Assembly (NCBI RefSeq): GCF_022682495.2
Contig: NC_071397.1
Coordinates: 32,317,427-32,381,426 of the forward strand
Origin: Desmodus rotundus
Lineage: Eukaryota; Chordata; Mammalia; Chiroptera; Phyllostomidae
Direction: 5' to 3'
DNA length: 64,000 nt
The stretch's first letter is position 1; every line of letters starts with the position of its first letter. The notes under the pieces were generated by a model. It worked only from the letters and a program-made list of their open reading frames with translations. It had not been told where the DNA came from and did no database searches. Position numbers and translations under genes: made by a program. This document shows positions 31,548 to 43,960 of the stretch, one piece after another.

Positions 31548-33599
31548 CCTTTCATTTTCCTGCTATCTTTTAGGTAAAACTAATTCTCTTCTGATGGGTG
31601 TTAAGTTTAGCAGGCTTCATAAGAAATACAGTTACCCAGTTTAATTTTATTTTACTCTTATTTATATTTATACTTCTATGTTTGTAGAAATTAAAAGAAA
31701 CCTGAGTAACATCCTGTGAAATAGAGACTATGTCTAATTTTACAGTTTATATAGTATTTAGAAAATTAGATTTTGAAACTGCATTATTGCAACTCATTTA
31801 ATGTAACTATAGTTCATTTGGCAAATGGTGATAGTTCAGCATACATGTTGGATTAAGAGTAATGCAGTATATTCTGTGCTTTGGAAATTCCCATAGCCAT
31901 CAAATAGTAAAGAGGAATATTTGTGACATTTATTTATCCTGAAAGATCATATTTAACATCTGTTTTTTGTACGAGTGGAACACACTTTAAATGATTACAT
32001 CATTTGCCTTTTTAAAAGATGAGATGATTAATCTTTTTCTTATTGTGAAACAAATTCTTAGAATGAATTACATGTTTGATTCAGGGGAAAGATCCTTGGC
32101 CATCATGATTCAATTTTGAGTTCCACAGTGTGGAATATACTTGTAATTTATCAATTTGACTTTTTAATACTATAAGACTAGGGAGAAAGTTCTCTACTTA
32201 GAGAAATCGGAGAAAAAAGGCAGCAGGTGTGGAGCACAAGTGACTTGACTTTTCTCCATTCTCCTGCCCAGTGAGGCTTTTGCTACTTCAGCTAAGAAGA
32301 GAACGGGACTCATCTGGATGTTCAGCTAGGGGAAGAAGCTAATGGTGAGATTCGGCTTAGGATACAAATGTGTGATTCCTGGTTGTCCAGTACTGGTAGG
32401 GTCCTATGATGATTCTCACAAGCAGTTAATTAGTAATACCTTTGTAACATTGCTCCTAGGGAAATGCTCATTGTGGTTATATGGAGAGTGTTGTGGTGGT
32501 AGGCAGTGAAGGGAATGCAGTGTGTTCACACCACTATCAGTAACTGCTTGCACCCAAACAAGTGGACTTTATAATTCTTCCCATCATGGAAACTCAAGAG
32601 AGAACACTGTGGAAAGACCACTGATTGTGTTAGTGGTCACAGATGCAGAGGTAAAGAGTACTGGGGGTGAAGGAGAGAGAGGCAGAGATACACACAAAGA
32701 GAGATTATTGGTAGTTAAAGAAAAGCAGTATCTAGAATGATGTAGATTACATTCAAGGAAACAATTACTTGATAGGCACTTAGTATTTAAAGTGAAAGTT
32801 AAGAATTTGCAGACGTGCACTAAAGACTTGCAAATAGTAATCAATCAAGGCAGTGAAGAAAAGACCTGATTAGTGCAGGCCACATGGAATGAGAACAAAG
32901 CAAACCTAGAGGAATAGCTAGATAGAGCTGGAAAGAAGAATCCAGCTGGGTCTGAACAGAAGTCATACCCTCCCCACACTGAGGAGCTCCTTCTTCTTCC
33001 CCAGAGGGAGTTTGGAAGTGGATGTCACAGTCTGCTGTATACTCTTCATTACTGTTGCTTGTAATCAGGAATAAACTACTCTATAACACAGTGTGCACAG
33101 TTCACATTCTGTAGAGTAGGTTCAGCTGCACTTAAGTTCTTTTAATTTTTTTTTTGCCATTTTCATAACTTCCTGGACTTTGTGAAGCCATTTGACCACT
33201 GTAATAAAATTATACATTGAATATGTACAATTTTAAAAATTTTTGTACAAAAATTGTACAATTTTCTTTCTGTGTCTGTGAAGACATCTTTTCAACAATA
33301 TTGTTTTAAAACACTCATTTCTGTTTGTTCTGTGCTTTACTGTGTTACACATCCTGCTATTTTCAAGTTTTTTGTGATGATCAGATAGATACTCACAATC
33401 ATTCACATCAAAGACAGACTATTTAGTGTACCAGCCTCAATTATAGAAGGAATAGAACTGTTAAAGTTCACGTAGCTACTAAGAGTCTGAGCTGAATTAA
33501 AGGCAAGGTTTTTTGACTTCTTAGCTTACTATGTTTACTACAACATTCTCTAAATATAATAATAACACTAAAATCTTTTTAGAAAAATCTTGTTAAAAT
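31548..33599. other. Anonymous non-coding sequence
   Basis: No exon or named repeat recognised. An inverted repeat TGTACAATTTT / AAAATTGTACA lies at 33224-33260. Frames of 70-86 codons near 32522-32844 overlap on both strands and look like chance. Confidence 0.5.
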
Positions 33600-35621
33600 T
33601 TTAAGGCATGGACTTCTGGTCAAGATGGAGGTGTAGGTAGACACACTTTGTCTCCTTGTGCAACCATAAGAAGTATCACAAGTAACCTCAAAACAAAAAC
33701 CATGCAGAACTGCCAGAAAATCAAACTGTGTAGAAGTCTGACAACCAAGGTTTTAAAGAAGCCATATTCACCCTGATAGGTAGGAGGGGTGGAGCTGGGG
33801 ATCTGGGGAAGAGGGGATGTGGTGCGGCTGTGGTGAGATGTCAGTGGCTGGTGGAACAGGTGATCCCACATTCATGTGTGGTGGATAAAAATCTGGAAGG
33901 ATACTTGGGAGTGAGTGATCCCAGCCCCAGGCCAGAATGGGCAACCTAGGGTTCCAGCACCAGGAAAATAAAGCCTCCTAAATTCTGGCTGTAAAAACCA
34001 ATGGGGGTTGAGGTGGTGGAAGAAACTGCTGGTCTCTCAGTAGAGTCTGTTTAAAGGGACCACACAGTCCTAGAATTTATGCAAACCCACCCACTCTGGG
34101 GATCAACACTAGGGCAACAGTCAGAGAGGTGCCACTCACATATGGGAAGTGGGTGAAGTAACTGGAAGCGGGGTGAGCTCTGAACATGCCTTCAGCAGCC
34201 AGACAGTGGTTTTGTCCCCTTTCCAACCCTTCCTCCACATACAGAGCCACAAAGCAGTGAAGCAGTTTGCCCCACCCTGGCAAATACCTTAGGCTCCACT
34301 CCATAAAACTTAACAGGTATGCTAAGAAAGGGAGTCGAAGAAGCTCTACCTAATACACAGAAAGAAACATAGGGAGGCTACTAAATTGAGGAAACAAAGA
34401 AATATGGTCCAAATTAAAGAGCAGAACAAAACCACAGAAAAAGGACTAAAGGAAAAGGAGATTGCCAACCTATGAGACTCAGAGTTCAAAACACTGGTGA
34501 TAAGGATGCTCAGAGAACAACTTGAGTATGGCAAATGCATAAGGGCAGAAATGAAGGCTACACTAAGCAAAATAAGGGAAAATCCACAGGGAACCAACAG
34601 TGAAGGGGAGGCAGCCAGGGTTCAAATCAACGATTTGGAACATAAAGAAGAAATAAACAGTCAACCAGAACAGAAGGAAGAAATAAGAATTCAAAAAAAA
34701 TGAGGAGAGAATAAGAAGACCCTGGGACATCTCCAAAAGTCCCAACATCTGAATCATAGTGATACCAGAAGGAAAAGAGCAAGAAATTGAAAACTTATTT
34801 GAAAAAAACTTCCCTCACTTGCTGAAGGAAATAGACATATAAGCCAGGAAGCACAGAGAGTCCCAAACATGTTGGACCCAAAGAGGACTACACCAAGACA
34901 CATCATAATTAAAATGCCAAAGGTTAGAGATAAAGAGAGAATCTTAAAAGCAGCAAGAGAAAAGAAGATAATACCTACAAAGGAGTTACCATAAGACTGT
35001 CAGCTGATCTCTCAAAAGACACTTTGCAGACAAGAAGGGAATGGTAAGAAGTATTCAAAGTGATGAAAAGCAAGGACCTACAACCAAGATTAATGTATCT
35101 AGCAAAACTATAATTTAGAATGGAAGGACAGATAAAGTGCTTCCCAGACAAGGTAAACTAAAGGAGTTCATCATCACCAAGCCATTATTATATGAAATGT
35201 TAAAGGGACTAATTTAGGAAAAAGAAGATAAAAACTATGAACGGTAAATGACAACAAACTAACAACTATCAGCAGCTCAATCTAAAATACAAAACAAAAA
35301 CAAACTAAGAAAACAACTACAACAGGAACAGAATCATAGATATGGAGATCATTTGGAGGGTTATCAGTGGGGAAGGGGGAAATGGGGGAAAAGGTGCAGG
35401 GATTAAGAAGTAAAAATTGGTAGGTAAAGACTAGATAGGGAGATGTTAAGAACAGTATAGGAAATGGAGAAGCCAAAGAACTTATATGTACAACCCATGG
35501 ACATGAACTAAGAGGGAGATTGCTGGAGGGAAGGGGGTACTGGGAGGAGGGGGACAAAGGGGGAAAATTGGGACAGGTGCAATAGCATAATCAGTAAAAT
35601 ATATTTAAAAAATTTAAGGCA
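33600..35621 (+). mobile_element. HAL1-type half-LINE, older copy
   Basis: Starts GACTTCTGGTCAAGATGGAG (33611 onward) with the YY1-type word, has a ~790-bp 5' UTR, ORF1 (34404-35217), and the shared 3' UTR ending ATAATCAGTAAAATATATTT plus an A-rich end at 35612. ORF2 is absent at the same place as in the 25.6-kb copy. Flanked by TTTAAGGCA at 33600-33608 and 35613-35621. ORF1 decay shows it is older than the 25.6-kb copy. Confidence 0.86.
34404..35217 (+). pseudogene. ORF1: HAL1 ORF1 pseudogene
   Basis: Opens MVQIKEQNKTTEKGLKEKEI and hits a stop after IANL; resumes with SEFKTLVIRMLREQLEYGK and a coiled-coil-like stretch (ARVQINDLEHKEEINSQPEQ). Downstream homology to the RRM/C-terminal region (VIPEGKEQEIENLFEK, REILKAAREK-like text) is in shifted frames. 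Total length is 814 bases, not a multiple of three. Ends with the same M-L-K-G-stop as the young copy. Product in intact relatives: an L1 ORF1p-like RNA-binding chaperone. Confidence 0.82.
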
Positions 35622-35876
35622 CAAGCAAGCAAAATATAACCAGAGACATCGAAATTAAGAACAAACTGACAGTAACCAGAGGGGAGGTGGGAGGGGATAA
35701 TGGAGGGAAGCGGTGAAGGGTTTTCAGGAACAACTATAAAGGACACATGGACAAAACCAAGGGGCGGTGGAATCAGGGGAGGGAGGTGAGGATGGCTGGT
35801 ATTGTGGGGAGAGGTGGGAGGAAAAGGCAGACAACTGTACTTGAACAACAATAAAATTAAAAAAAAATTTAAGGCA
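35613..35876 (+). mobile_element. Second 5'-truncated retro-insert at the same target
   Basis: About 245 bp (35622-35866) ending TGTACTTGAACAACAATAAA and an A run, flanked by AATTTAAGGCA at 35611-35621 and 35866-35876. G-rich interior without a frame. The same 3' end occurs reversed at 49162-49345. It is the tail of a LINE-dependent element whose family I cannot name. Together with the HAL1 to its left it yields three copies of TTTAAGGCA. Confidence 0.8.
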
Positions 35877-36480
35877 AATTAAGTTATTATGGAGAAATTT
35901 TGTTAACAAATGTGTTACACCTCCAAATTTTTTTTTGTAGAAATGAAGGCATTATGCTTGTTCATTGTGTGGGTACTATAGATCTGAGAGTTGTATTTGT
36001 CAGGGTTAGTTTCAGCTGTGCGTGTCATAGATTACAAAACAACCTTGTTTTGAATTTAAGAAAATCAAACCCAGGGACAGCAAAATGACCATTGCTGTTG
36101 CAGCTCCACCATGTTCTGAATTCTGAAGCCCAAGCTTATTTCAGGTCCTTGGGTCACCTATCTCCAGTGTGGCTCTTGTCCCCATGGTCCAAGATGTTGC
36201 TGGGGCTTTTGCCATCAGTACACCACAATGACAGATATGCATTTATAAAGTTATCCATTGTTGCTCAAGGTTACATTGCTTTCCTCTGCCCCCATAATTC
36301 CACTTCCACTCAAATTTACCAATCATTTGTGGAAAATAGCTCAGATGCAACACTTCTTATTAAAATTTTCCTCTCTTTTGCATATTGTCCCCATTGGTGT
36401 ACCCCAGAGTGTCCTTTATCTTGGAATAGGAGATAGTCAGTAACAATAGACAATCTTATAAATCAGGTGGCACATGCTCT
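35877..36480 (+). repeat. Ancient interspersed repeat, family not named
   Basis: 35990-36430 has the style of an old LTR-like repeat (GTCAGGGTTAGTTTCAGC, TTGCTCAAGGTTACATTGC, CCATAATTCCACTTCC). A 114-codon frame at 36092-36436 has no family resemblance and no ATG-context support. Tentative. Confidence 0.35.
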
Positions 36481-37289
36481 GGGAGAGCCTCCTCACCTTC
36501 TCCTGCCCCTCTCTGTAGAAAGCCAGGTGTCTGATGGTGATCAAGTGGGGAATTGTGATAATCCTTCTCTCAGCCAGACACATGCACTACCATGTTACCC
36601 AAAGTAGGGGTGGAGGTGGGAGGAAGCACTTCTTTACTTCAGATTCAAGTCTGCTGGGCTTTGGGATTTGAGGACCATTCTTCCACAGTTAGGCTTATAG
36701 CCTATTCTTATATGGTCCTTGAGCTGAGAATGTTTGTAACATTTTTAAAGAGTTGTGGGATAATAATGATAATAATAAAATAATAATTAGAGATGGGGAC
36801 AGTGTGTGACTGGCAAAGCCTAAAATATTTTCTATCTGTCCCTTTACAGAAAAGTTTGTCAAGCCTTGTTCTAGGTAATTTAACTAATCTCTGTGCTGTA
36901 TGTTAAGTTTTTGGTCTTCCACAGAAGTTGAGAAGTGGTAAAGTTCAATTTTAACACTTTATTTCATGAATGACACATTTTTCTAACTGAGTAATAAATA
37001 AGATTCTTTCTATTTTTTATGTCTATTGACTTTCTTTTAATGTTTTCCCAAATATATTACATCCTGGGAAGAAAAAGTATAGATATGAATAAAGTTCAGT
37101 TTATTTCTCAACAGGGGGTTCCCAAATCTTCAGAAAACAAAGCATCCTTCTCCCCATATCTGTTGATTTCTTGACACATTTACACACAAACAAATTTATT
37201 AGATAGCCTTGAAACTGAAGTCTTAGCCAGAAAAAAAGAAGATGGAGTTTTTCTGGGAACTCCTCAGCTGTTCTCTTACTGGTGACGAT
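36481..37289. other. Anonymous non-coding sequence
   Basis: A short ATAATAATAATAATAAT run at about 36763-36786. Otherwise nothing recognised. Confidence 0.5.
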
Positions 37290-37735
37290 GACACTTGTCC
37301 TGTCAAATTGTTTTTTTCCTTCTTATAAAGTTCTTTCAAGCCTCAATATCCATTTTCAATTTGTTCCTTGTCCTTTACTCACTGTACCCACTTTGCAGCA
37401 TCCTGAATGCCGCATCCTGAATCACACTTCTTTGCTTTTGCATATGCTGTTCTCATCGGGAAACCCCTTCCCTTCATTCTCTGGTGAGTTCCTGCTCATT
37501 TTCTGGGATGTGGCTCAGGTGTCTGGGAAGCTGTTGCTGACCACTGCCTACACTGAGTTGGGTGTCCATTCAGTGTGCTTCTAGGATACCATGTATCTAC
37601 CTCTACATGGGACCTAGTAAGCTGCACTGGTGCAATCACCTGCCTCTCCTACCAGACTGTGTGATCCCTGAGCACAGGAATTGTCTTTCTTACTTTGTGT
37701 CTCCAGCACTTGGCAGGTACTATAAACAATCATGA
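37290..37735 (+). repeat. L2 LINE 3' end
   Basis: TTTGCATATGCTGTTCTC, AAACCCCTTCCCTTC, GGAAGCTGTTGCTGACCACTG, TGTGATCCCTGAGCACAGG, TTACTTTGTGTCTCCAGC, ACTTGGCAGGTACTATAAAC follow the L2 3' end in order. Old and decayed. Confidence 0.75.
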
Positions 37736-37925
37736 AAGTTAACATTTTTTGATTACTTGCTTCATCTCATGCATGTCCCAACATTCTACCTACTAACCCC
37801 ACAAAGTTAAGTACTGTTGTCCTATTTTATAGATGGGGATACCAAGCATGGAGATTTAGGTAACTAGGAAGTGATGAAACTCGGTTAAACCTAGGTAATC
37901 TGATCTTAAAGACCAAATTTAATTA
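37736..37925 (-). repeat. MIR SINE, antisense
   Basis: CTAACCCCACAAAGTTAAG, CTATTTTATAGATGGGG, GGAGATTTAGGTAACTAGG, GAAGTGATGAAACTCGG follow reversed MIR order. Confidence 0.65.
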
Positions 37926-38554
37926 CTTTTCTGCCTTAATATGGAAAATACCTAACAGATGTGGGTACTCAATAAATTCTCATTGAATGAATGAGCAGCT
38001 CTTTCCCTTTGCAGTCCATATCAGCTCAACAGAGCAAAGAATTCACTAAGATCTGTATGTAACTGTGGACAGTGGCCCTTCAAAACAAAGAGGGATTATC
38101 TTGAAGCATCAAAAGGCTTACTTGTGTTCTATATTATATTTGATGTAACCCCCTCCCTTAAGTTACTGAGTGGGATGTTTTTCAGTTACAACTTCTTTTG
38201 AACCCCTGGATTAGATCCTTTCTGTTCAATCTCCCAAACAACCAAGTGATGGCAATAATAGCCCTGAATAATCAGCACTCTTGGTCTCCACAATACCTCC
38301 TTAGGACTGTACTCGCCTGTATAGAACCCTTGCTAATGGAAGCAGCCTTCAACACCATTAACCAACCCTGGCCAAGCCTGAATGAAGAAAAAAGGTAATT
38401 ATTATCAATAAATTTATTATAATATCCTACTGCCATGTTAAAATGCCACTCCTGGGTAAGAAATCAGAGCTATTTCCCTGATGTCACACATTAAAAATTG
38501 GTCCCAGGGTTATCAATATACCTTTGAATTTTTTTTTCAGAGAGCAAGTACGAT
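37926..38554. other. Anonymous non-coding sequence
   Basis: ACTCAATAAATTCTCATTGAATGAATGA at 37967-37994 is an L2-type end (kept separate by the intervening MIR). The rest is unrecognised. Confidence 0.45.
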
Positions 38555-38930
38555 TAGGTCAGTGTGATAGGCAAAATAATGGCTTCCCCCAAAGATGTTC
38601 ACATCCTAATCCCTGAGACTTATCCATATATTGCCTAACTTGGCAAAGGGCTTTTGCAGATGTGATTAAATTAAGGGATTTGAGAGGGAGAGATTACTTG
38701 AATTATCTGGGTAAACCCAATCTAATGGAATGGGTCCTTTCTTAGCAGTGGGTAGAAGCTATAAAAGGCAAGGAAATAGATTTTTCCATAGGGCCTCCAA
38801 AATAATACAGCCTTGGAGACGCCTTGATTTTAGTCTGATGAAACCCACATTGGACTGTAAAATAATAAATTTGTGTTGCTTTAAGTTTGTGGTAATTTTG
38901 TACAGTAGCTACTAAAAACTAATGCCAAGA
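38555..38930 (+). repeat. MLT1-like MaLR LTR
   Basis: GTGATAGGCAAAATAATGGC, CCCAAAGATGTTCACATCC, GGGCTTTTGCAGATGTG, AATTATCTGGGTAAACCC, AAATAATAAATTTGTGTTGC, and the end TAAAAACTAATGCCA give a worn LTR in consensus order. AATAAA at about 38864 is the old polyadenylation signal. Family tentative. Confidence 0.6.
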
Positions 38931-39560
38931 GTGGCCTTCTGGTCTAGCTGCATAATAATCGAATTATGTTTCAGAGCAAGGAAAATTATCAGGGATAAAG
39001 AGGGACATTACATAACGCTAGAGGAGTCAGTTCTTCAAGAAGACCTAACAATCCTTAATGTGTATGTTCCTAACAACAGATCATCAAACTACATGAGAGA
39101 AAAACTGATAGCATTGCAAGGAGAAACAGATAAATCCACTATTCAAATTCATACTTGGCGACTTCAACATCCTTTGTCAAAAATGGACAGATCTAGCAGG
39201 CAGAAAATTCATAAGGACATCAACAACACCTTCAATCAACTAGATATAATTGACATTACTCTGTTTACCTCTAGCAGATTACATATTCATCTCAAGTTTA
39301 CATGGAGCATTCACCAAAACAGATCAATCACATTCTGGGCCCCAGAACACACCTTAAAAAATTTAAAAGAATAGAAATCATACAGTATGTGTTCTCAGAC
39401 CATGATGGAATTAAACTAGAAATGATTAGCAGAAAGATAGCTGGACAGTCCCCAAATAGCTGGAGATTAAACAATGCACTTCTAAATAACATGTGTCAAA
39501 GAAATCAAAATTTGTGGGATGCAGTGAAAGCAGGCTTACAGTGAAATTTATAGCATTTAA
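38931..39560 (+). pseudogene. ORF2: L1 ORF2 fragment: endonuclease region
   Basis: Open from 38922 to 39374 (about 150 codons), then continuing in another frame to 39544. Text typical of the L1 endonuclease: DLTILNVYVPNN, YMREKLIALQGETDKSTIQ, then HQNRSITFWAPEHTLKN and FSDHDGIKLEMISRKIAG. SDH(D) is the catalytic histidine region. The segment between, normally a GDFN-type motif, reads IHTWRLQHPLS after a frame change, so that catalytic Asp/Asn pair is not in frame. The piece lacks both L1 ends. Confidence 0.85.
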
Positions 39561-39574
39561 TAATCAAGTTCTTA

Positions 39575-39695
39575 AAAGTGCAGATCCTGGAGTGTGCCAT
39601 AGACTCATTGAATTGGATCTCTGGGTGTAGGGTAAAAATGCAATTCAAATAGCCCCAGGTGATTTTAATGCGCCCTAAAATTTGAATGTTTCTGA
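39575..39695 (+). repeat. MER20-like fragment
   Basis: TTGGATCTCTGGGTGTAGGG, AATGCAATTCAAATAGCCCC, AGGTGATTTTAATGCGCCC, and AAAATTTGAATG match the right half of the short hAT element also seen (reversed) at 616-815. Confidence 0.6.
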
Positions 39696-42019
39696 ATTAG
39701 TTTTTCCCCAATTTGTTAACCTGAAAATGAAAACAAATCCATTAGCATTAAAACTTCTTGAGGAGCCTAGTTTATTTGGGTACAAACCCAAACAAAAAAG
39801 GTAGGCCTTTTCCCCCCAGTACAGCACCCTCCTGTCCCATGTTTTACACATTTCCCACCAACTAGAAACTCTTAAAACATTTTAAGCCATGTTCTGTAAA
39901 GTTCTCATGCCACTTTTAGACACTATTAGAATGATCTTGTCATGGTATCTACTATTTACACCTTTTTATTTAAATACTTGGATGGATTACCTGCTTAAAA
40001 TACCTTCTGTTCCTGAACCCATTGTAGGCTCAGGTGGGGCTAGGAAGGAAGAGAGCTGGAGGAGAAACAGGAAAAGGCAAAATACCTTCTGACTTGATGA
40101 GGTTGAGTTCTCCCCTTAGTTGGACTGCTGTATTTATTGCCCAAAGACCTGGCCTAGTTACGTGATGGTTCTGATGTGCCCCTCTGAGAAACACCACTAC
40201 GCATTGGTGATTCCTGGTGAGATTTGTTCCCATCTTCTGGATTACCCCCAGCTGATGGTAATGTGAATCTTTCTTTGCCCTGTACACCACCGTGGTCTTG
40301 ACAGGACTGTAGCCTTCAAGCTCACCTACCCTCTTAGGCTAGTGTTCAGACTTGAGGGCATATGGGGATCCCTTGGATATATGTCTTTGGAACTGAGAAT
40401 TGAGGTATCCCCATTCTTCTACCATTTTGTCTTTTCATGTTTTCTTTCCTCTGTTTGGCAAGATTTCTGGCCAAGCATTCAACTGGGGCTCCTGTCTTTA
40501 CATCTGAAATCCTTCCTTTGCCTTTGGGTGAGGAATACGCTTGTTTCCCCTCAGTCACAACACAGAAGGAATGGTATCCAAAAATATAGGCCTCTCTAGT
40601 CTTCACACTCCCTGCCAAGCTGGTGTCCATTACCTCTTAGTTGCCTTCTTATATTTCATGGTAAGCATGTGTGAGAAGTAGGGATTTGTTGTGAAGACAT
40701 ATTTCTGAGTTAGTTTCTCCTAGTAAACCCTATAGGGAGATCAGAGGCTTGCAGATCCTTGAAGATGGGGGGTAGCCAGTACTTACTGTCCTTAGCTATG
40801 GGTCCTGACCTTGGTCCCAGGAAAATAAGAAATATCACAGCATCTTATTATGTTCTCTGGTGGGAGATTGATATCCATTTTTGAGCCAAGAAGTAACAAT
40901 TGTTATTAGAGCTGTTTATGCAATATACTAATCTTTTCTATATATTAATGACATGAAGCATTATAAATGAGTTTATCCTCTCTGAACCAATTAAAGAAAC
41001 AAAATCATAATTGAAACTTAAGTCTGTGCAGATTACGCTAACTTCAGAAAGCTATTTGAATATAAGGCTTGTGTGTACATCCTGCCCAATACTTCCCAAG
41101 TTGGTTTGTATTGTTTTGGAATAACAGTATTGTGTAGCTAAAACTGTTCGTATTTGGAAAAATTGCCAATTACTATGAGACTGTTGAGGGCAGAGGGTAG
41201 GGGGTAGACATATTATAAAGCTCAGGTTAACTCCAAGAAATACCTTGATGCAATAAAATCACCCATGATTCTAGGCTATGTATTTGAATTCTTGATTTAG
41301 TCAAAACTGCATAAGCCAAAGCACTCTTTCTGTTGGGTGTCATTTAGTTTTATTTTGTAGCACTTTCTACTATGATAGTTTTCTCAATTTTAACTACTAA
41401 ACTGAGAAAAAATGGAGTTTTAAATTTCTTTTCATAGCTATACAACCACATTTGAAAACAGCAGTGAATTATAAATTTATAAAATTGAGATTGAGGTAAA
41501 AAGAAAGTAATTTAAACATGAATGTGAACACCAAGGAAATATTATTTAATGAGCACAAAATCTTCTAAGTTTACAAGTGCCACAAATTATTTAAAAATAC
41601 TTGACATTTAATGAACTTCAAGTTCATTGTATCCAGTGTTTTACCCTTGATTTATTTTCTTTTTAAAAAATGTCTGAAATCACATTTATTCATTACATCA
41701 TGAGAAGTGTTTGAATTTCAGGATTATTCCTCCTATGATTAGTGTTTGCAAACACCCTGCTTGGTACAAATTATACTCGACTGACAAAGAGGGCACTGAC
41801 AGTCTTACAATGAAAACATGATTGAAGACTAACAGTGTACATTTCCTCACTTATTCCTCTTGTGGAATTTAGAAATGTTAGACTACATGTCATATAAAAC
41901 ATGGCATTGCATTTCTTAGCAAGAATATGTTTCCCCATTTGAAAGAATACATTGCTAAATAAGGAGGAAAATGGTTCTTTCTATTTAAAGAATATCAATA
42001 TACTATAGCCACTGGACTG
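39696..42019. other. Anonymous non-coding sequence
   Basis: 39990-40640 is less AT-rich and open for 67-94 codons on both strands, without protein resemblance or exon signals I trust. The rest is AT-rich and unrecognised. Confidence 0.5.
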
Positions 42020-42528
42020 GTCCATGTGAGAAAGTGAAACTAGATCACCAACTTGCACCACACACCAGAATACATTCAAAATGAATGAGAGACTTATTTA
42101 AGTCATGACACCACCAAAGTCCTAGAGAGGAAAACATAGGCAGGAAAATTTCAGACATCCCACATAGCAATGTTTTTGCCAAAAAATGTCCCAAGGCAAG
42201 GGAAAAAAAGGAAAAAAAAAAAACAAATGGGACTACATAAAACTAAAAAGCTTCTGCACAGCTAAAGAAACCATCATCAAAATAAATAGGAAACTGACTG
42301 TATGGGAGAACATATTTGCCAATGATACATTGGATGAGGGTTTGATCTCCAAAATATGTAAAGAACTCACATGACTCAACATCAGAAAGACAATCCAATT
42401 AAAAAGTGGGCAAAGGATCTGAATAGACACTTCTCAAAGGAGGATATATAGATGGCTCATAGATGTATGGAAAAATGATCAACATTAGTAGTCATCAGAG
42501 AGATGCAAATTAAAGCCACAATGAGATA
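42020..42528 (+). repeat. ORF2: L1 ORF2 C-terminal fragment
   Basis: AAACTAGATCACCAACTTGC, ATTCAAAATGAATGAGAGAC, then an open stretch translating to [39 protein letters not shown], then AATGGGCAAAGG-like text (AAAAAGTGGGCAAAGGATC). These are the last ~170 codons of L1 ORF2. It stops abruptly at AATGAGATATT with no 3' UTR or A tail, so it is a broken remnant. Confidence 0.82.
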
Positions 42529-43009
42529 TTTATTTATATTTTAATCACATGTAATTTTTAAGGGAAGTTTAACTGTCATGTTTCAGACTCATTTGGCTAT
42601 GTCATCAAAATTCTGCTTTGTAAGAGTTACACTGCATTCAAGTGGTCTCTTAGAATGTGTAAAAATGAGGGGTTTTTTTATTATGTCTTCTTTTCCCTTG
42701 TTAAATTGGATCATATTTTTCTTTGTTAGTTGAATTCAAATAGATTTATTTTATTGATAATCATGTAACTGGATGCCAGATTATTTTATTAGAATAAAAA
42801 GTGAATTTCTTATTATTCCAGAAATAATCAATTTTGCTTACTGTCTGAAGTTAAGAGAGCATTTCATTAGTGGTAATAATAGATGGGAAATGGCAATTGT
42901 GAATATAATCATAAAGATTCACATAATTATTTTATAAATTTTAAACTGAAAGTTCCACATCAGATTCCACATTCACACATAAAACAGGGCAAGATGTGAC
43001 TAATTTTAT
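42529..43009. other. Anonymous AT-rich sequence
   Basis: Nothing recognised. Confidence 0.5.
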
Positions 43010-43200
43010 CAAGAGCACATGATATGTCAGGTGATGGGCTTAATACTTTACACAAACTTAAAAGCATTTTACTTTTATATCCCTCTGATTTCATAAAATA
43101 GCTGAGATTCAGCCTGATGAAGCAATTGCCCAAGCACATGCACAGAGTAAGGGGTAAAATCAGGATTTAAATCAGGGTAGTCCACTTTCAAAGTTGATTT
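43010..43200 (-). repeat. MIR SINE, antisense
   Basis: TTAATACTTTACACAAAC, ATTTCATAAAATAGCTGAG, AAGCAATTGCCCAAGC, GTAAGGGGTAAAATCAGGATTTAAAT follow reversed MIR closely over most of its length. Confidence 0.72.
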
Positions 43201-43679
43201 GTTGCTGCAGAAAATAATTCACATCTATTTTAATTATTGTAGTTAAAATAGAAATGTGTGGTTGATTTTCTTAGAGATCACATCAATTTGAATGTAAGTT
43301 ACACTCTATGTTATAATTAAAGACTCAGTGTACCCATGAACCTGGGCATATTTGCCCAAATAAATATCTGTTCTTTGGTTAAACTTTTTTTTTTTAAATT
43401 CACTTATTACATTCTTACTGAGTATCTACTATATGCAAGTAAATTCTTATTAAAAATAATTATTGATTCTTGAACATTCTGTAACAAAAACTTTTTGCAT
43501 AGTGAGTACTGATTAGTTTTAACAGAGAATTAGTCTTAGCAGATAGCAAGAGCAAAACAGCAATTATTACTACCACATCTCAGGAAGGAGGTACTGATAT
43601 GTTACAGAGCAAGTTTTCTCATTTTATTTTTCTGTATTAGATAGTAGAGGTAAAATGATAATAAGTAAAAAACAGCCAT
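43201..43679. other. Anonymous AT-rich sequence
   Basis: Nothing recognised. Confidence 0.5.
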
Positions 43680-43960
43680 AAAATATGAGCATATTAAAAC
43701 AACAAAGGTTTATTTCTTTATCATGCTCTATGTCCAATGAAGGCTGAGGGAGGGGAGACTTATTTGAGTCACTCAAGAATTCCAACTGAAGGAATTTCTA
43801 TCTTTATAGGTTGGCAGATCTGGAGAGTTACTTCTATTAACAATTTTCCAGAGCTAGTCACATGACTCGCTAAACTTCAAAAGGGCAGGAAGTATAACCA
43901 CAGAAGTAGAGGGAACTAGAAATCAGTGAACAGTATAATGTCTATTACAGTGCCTAACCT
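43680..43960 (+). repeat. Ancient interspersed repeat, family not named
   Basis: AACAACAAAGGTTTATTTC, TTTTCCAGAGCTAGTCACATG, AAGGGCAGGAAGTATAACC and GTGAACAGTATAATG are landmarks of an old repeat I recognise by pattern but cannot name. Confidence 0.5.

Noticed and set aside
36092..36436. 114-codon open frame on the plus strand
   Set aside because: Falls in a probable old repeat, no domain or exon signal.
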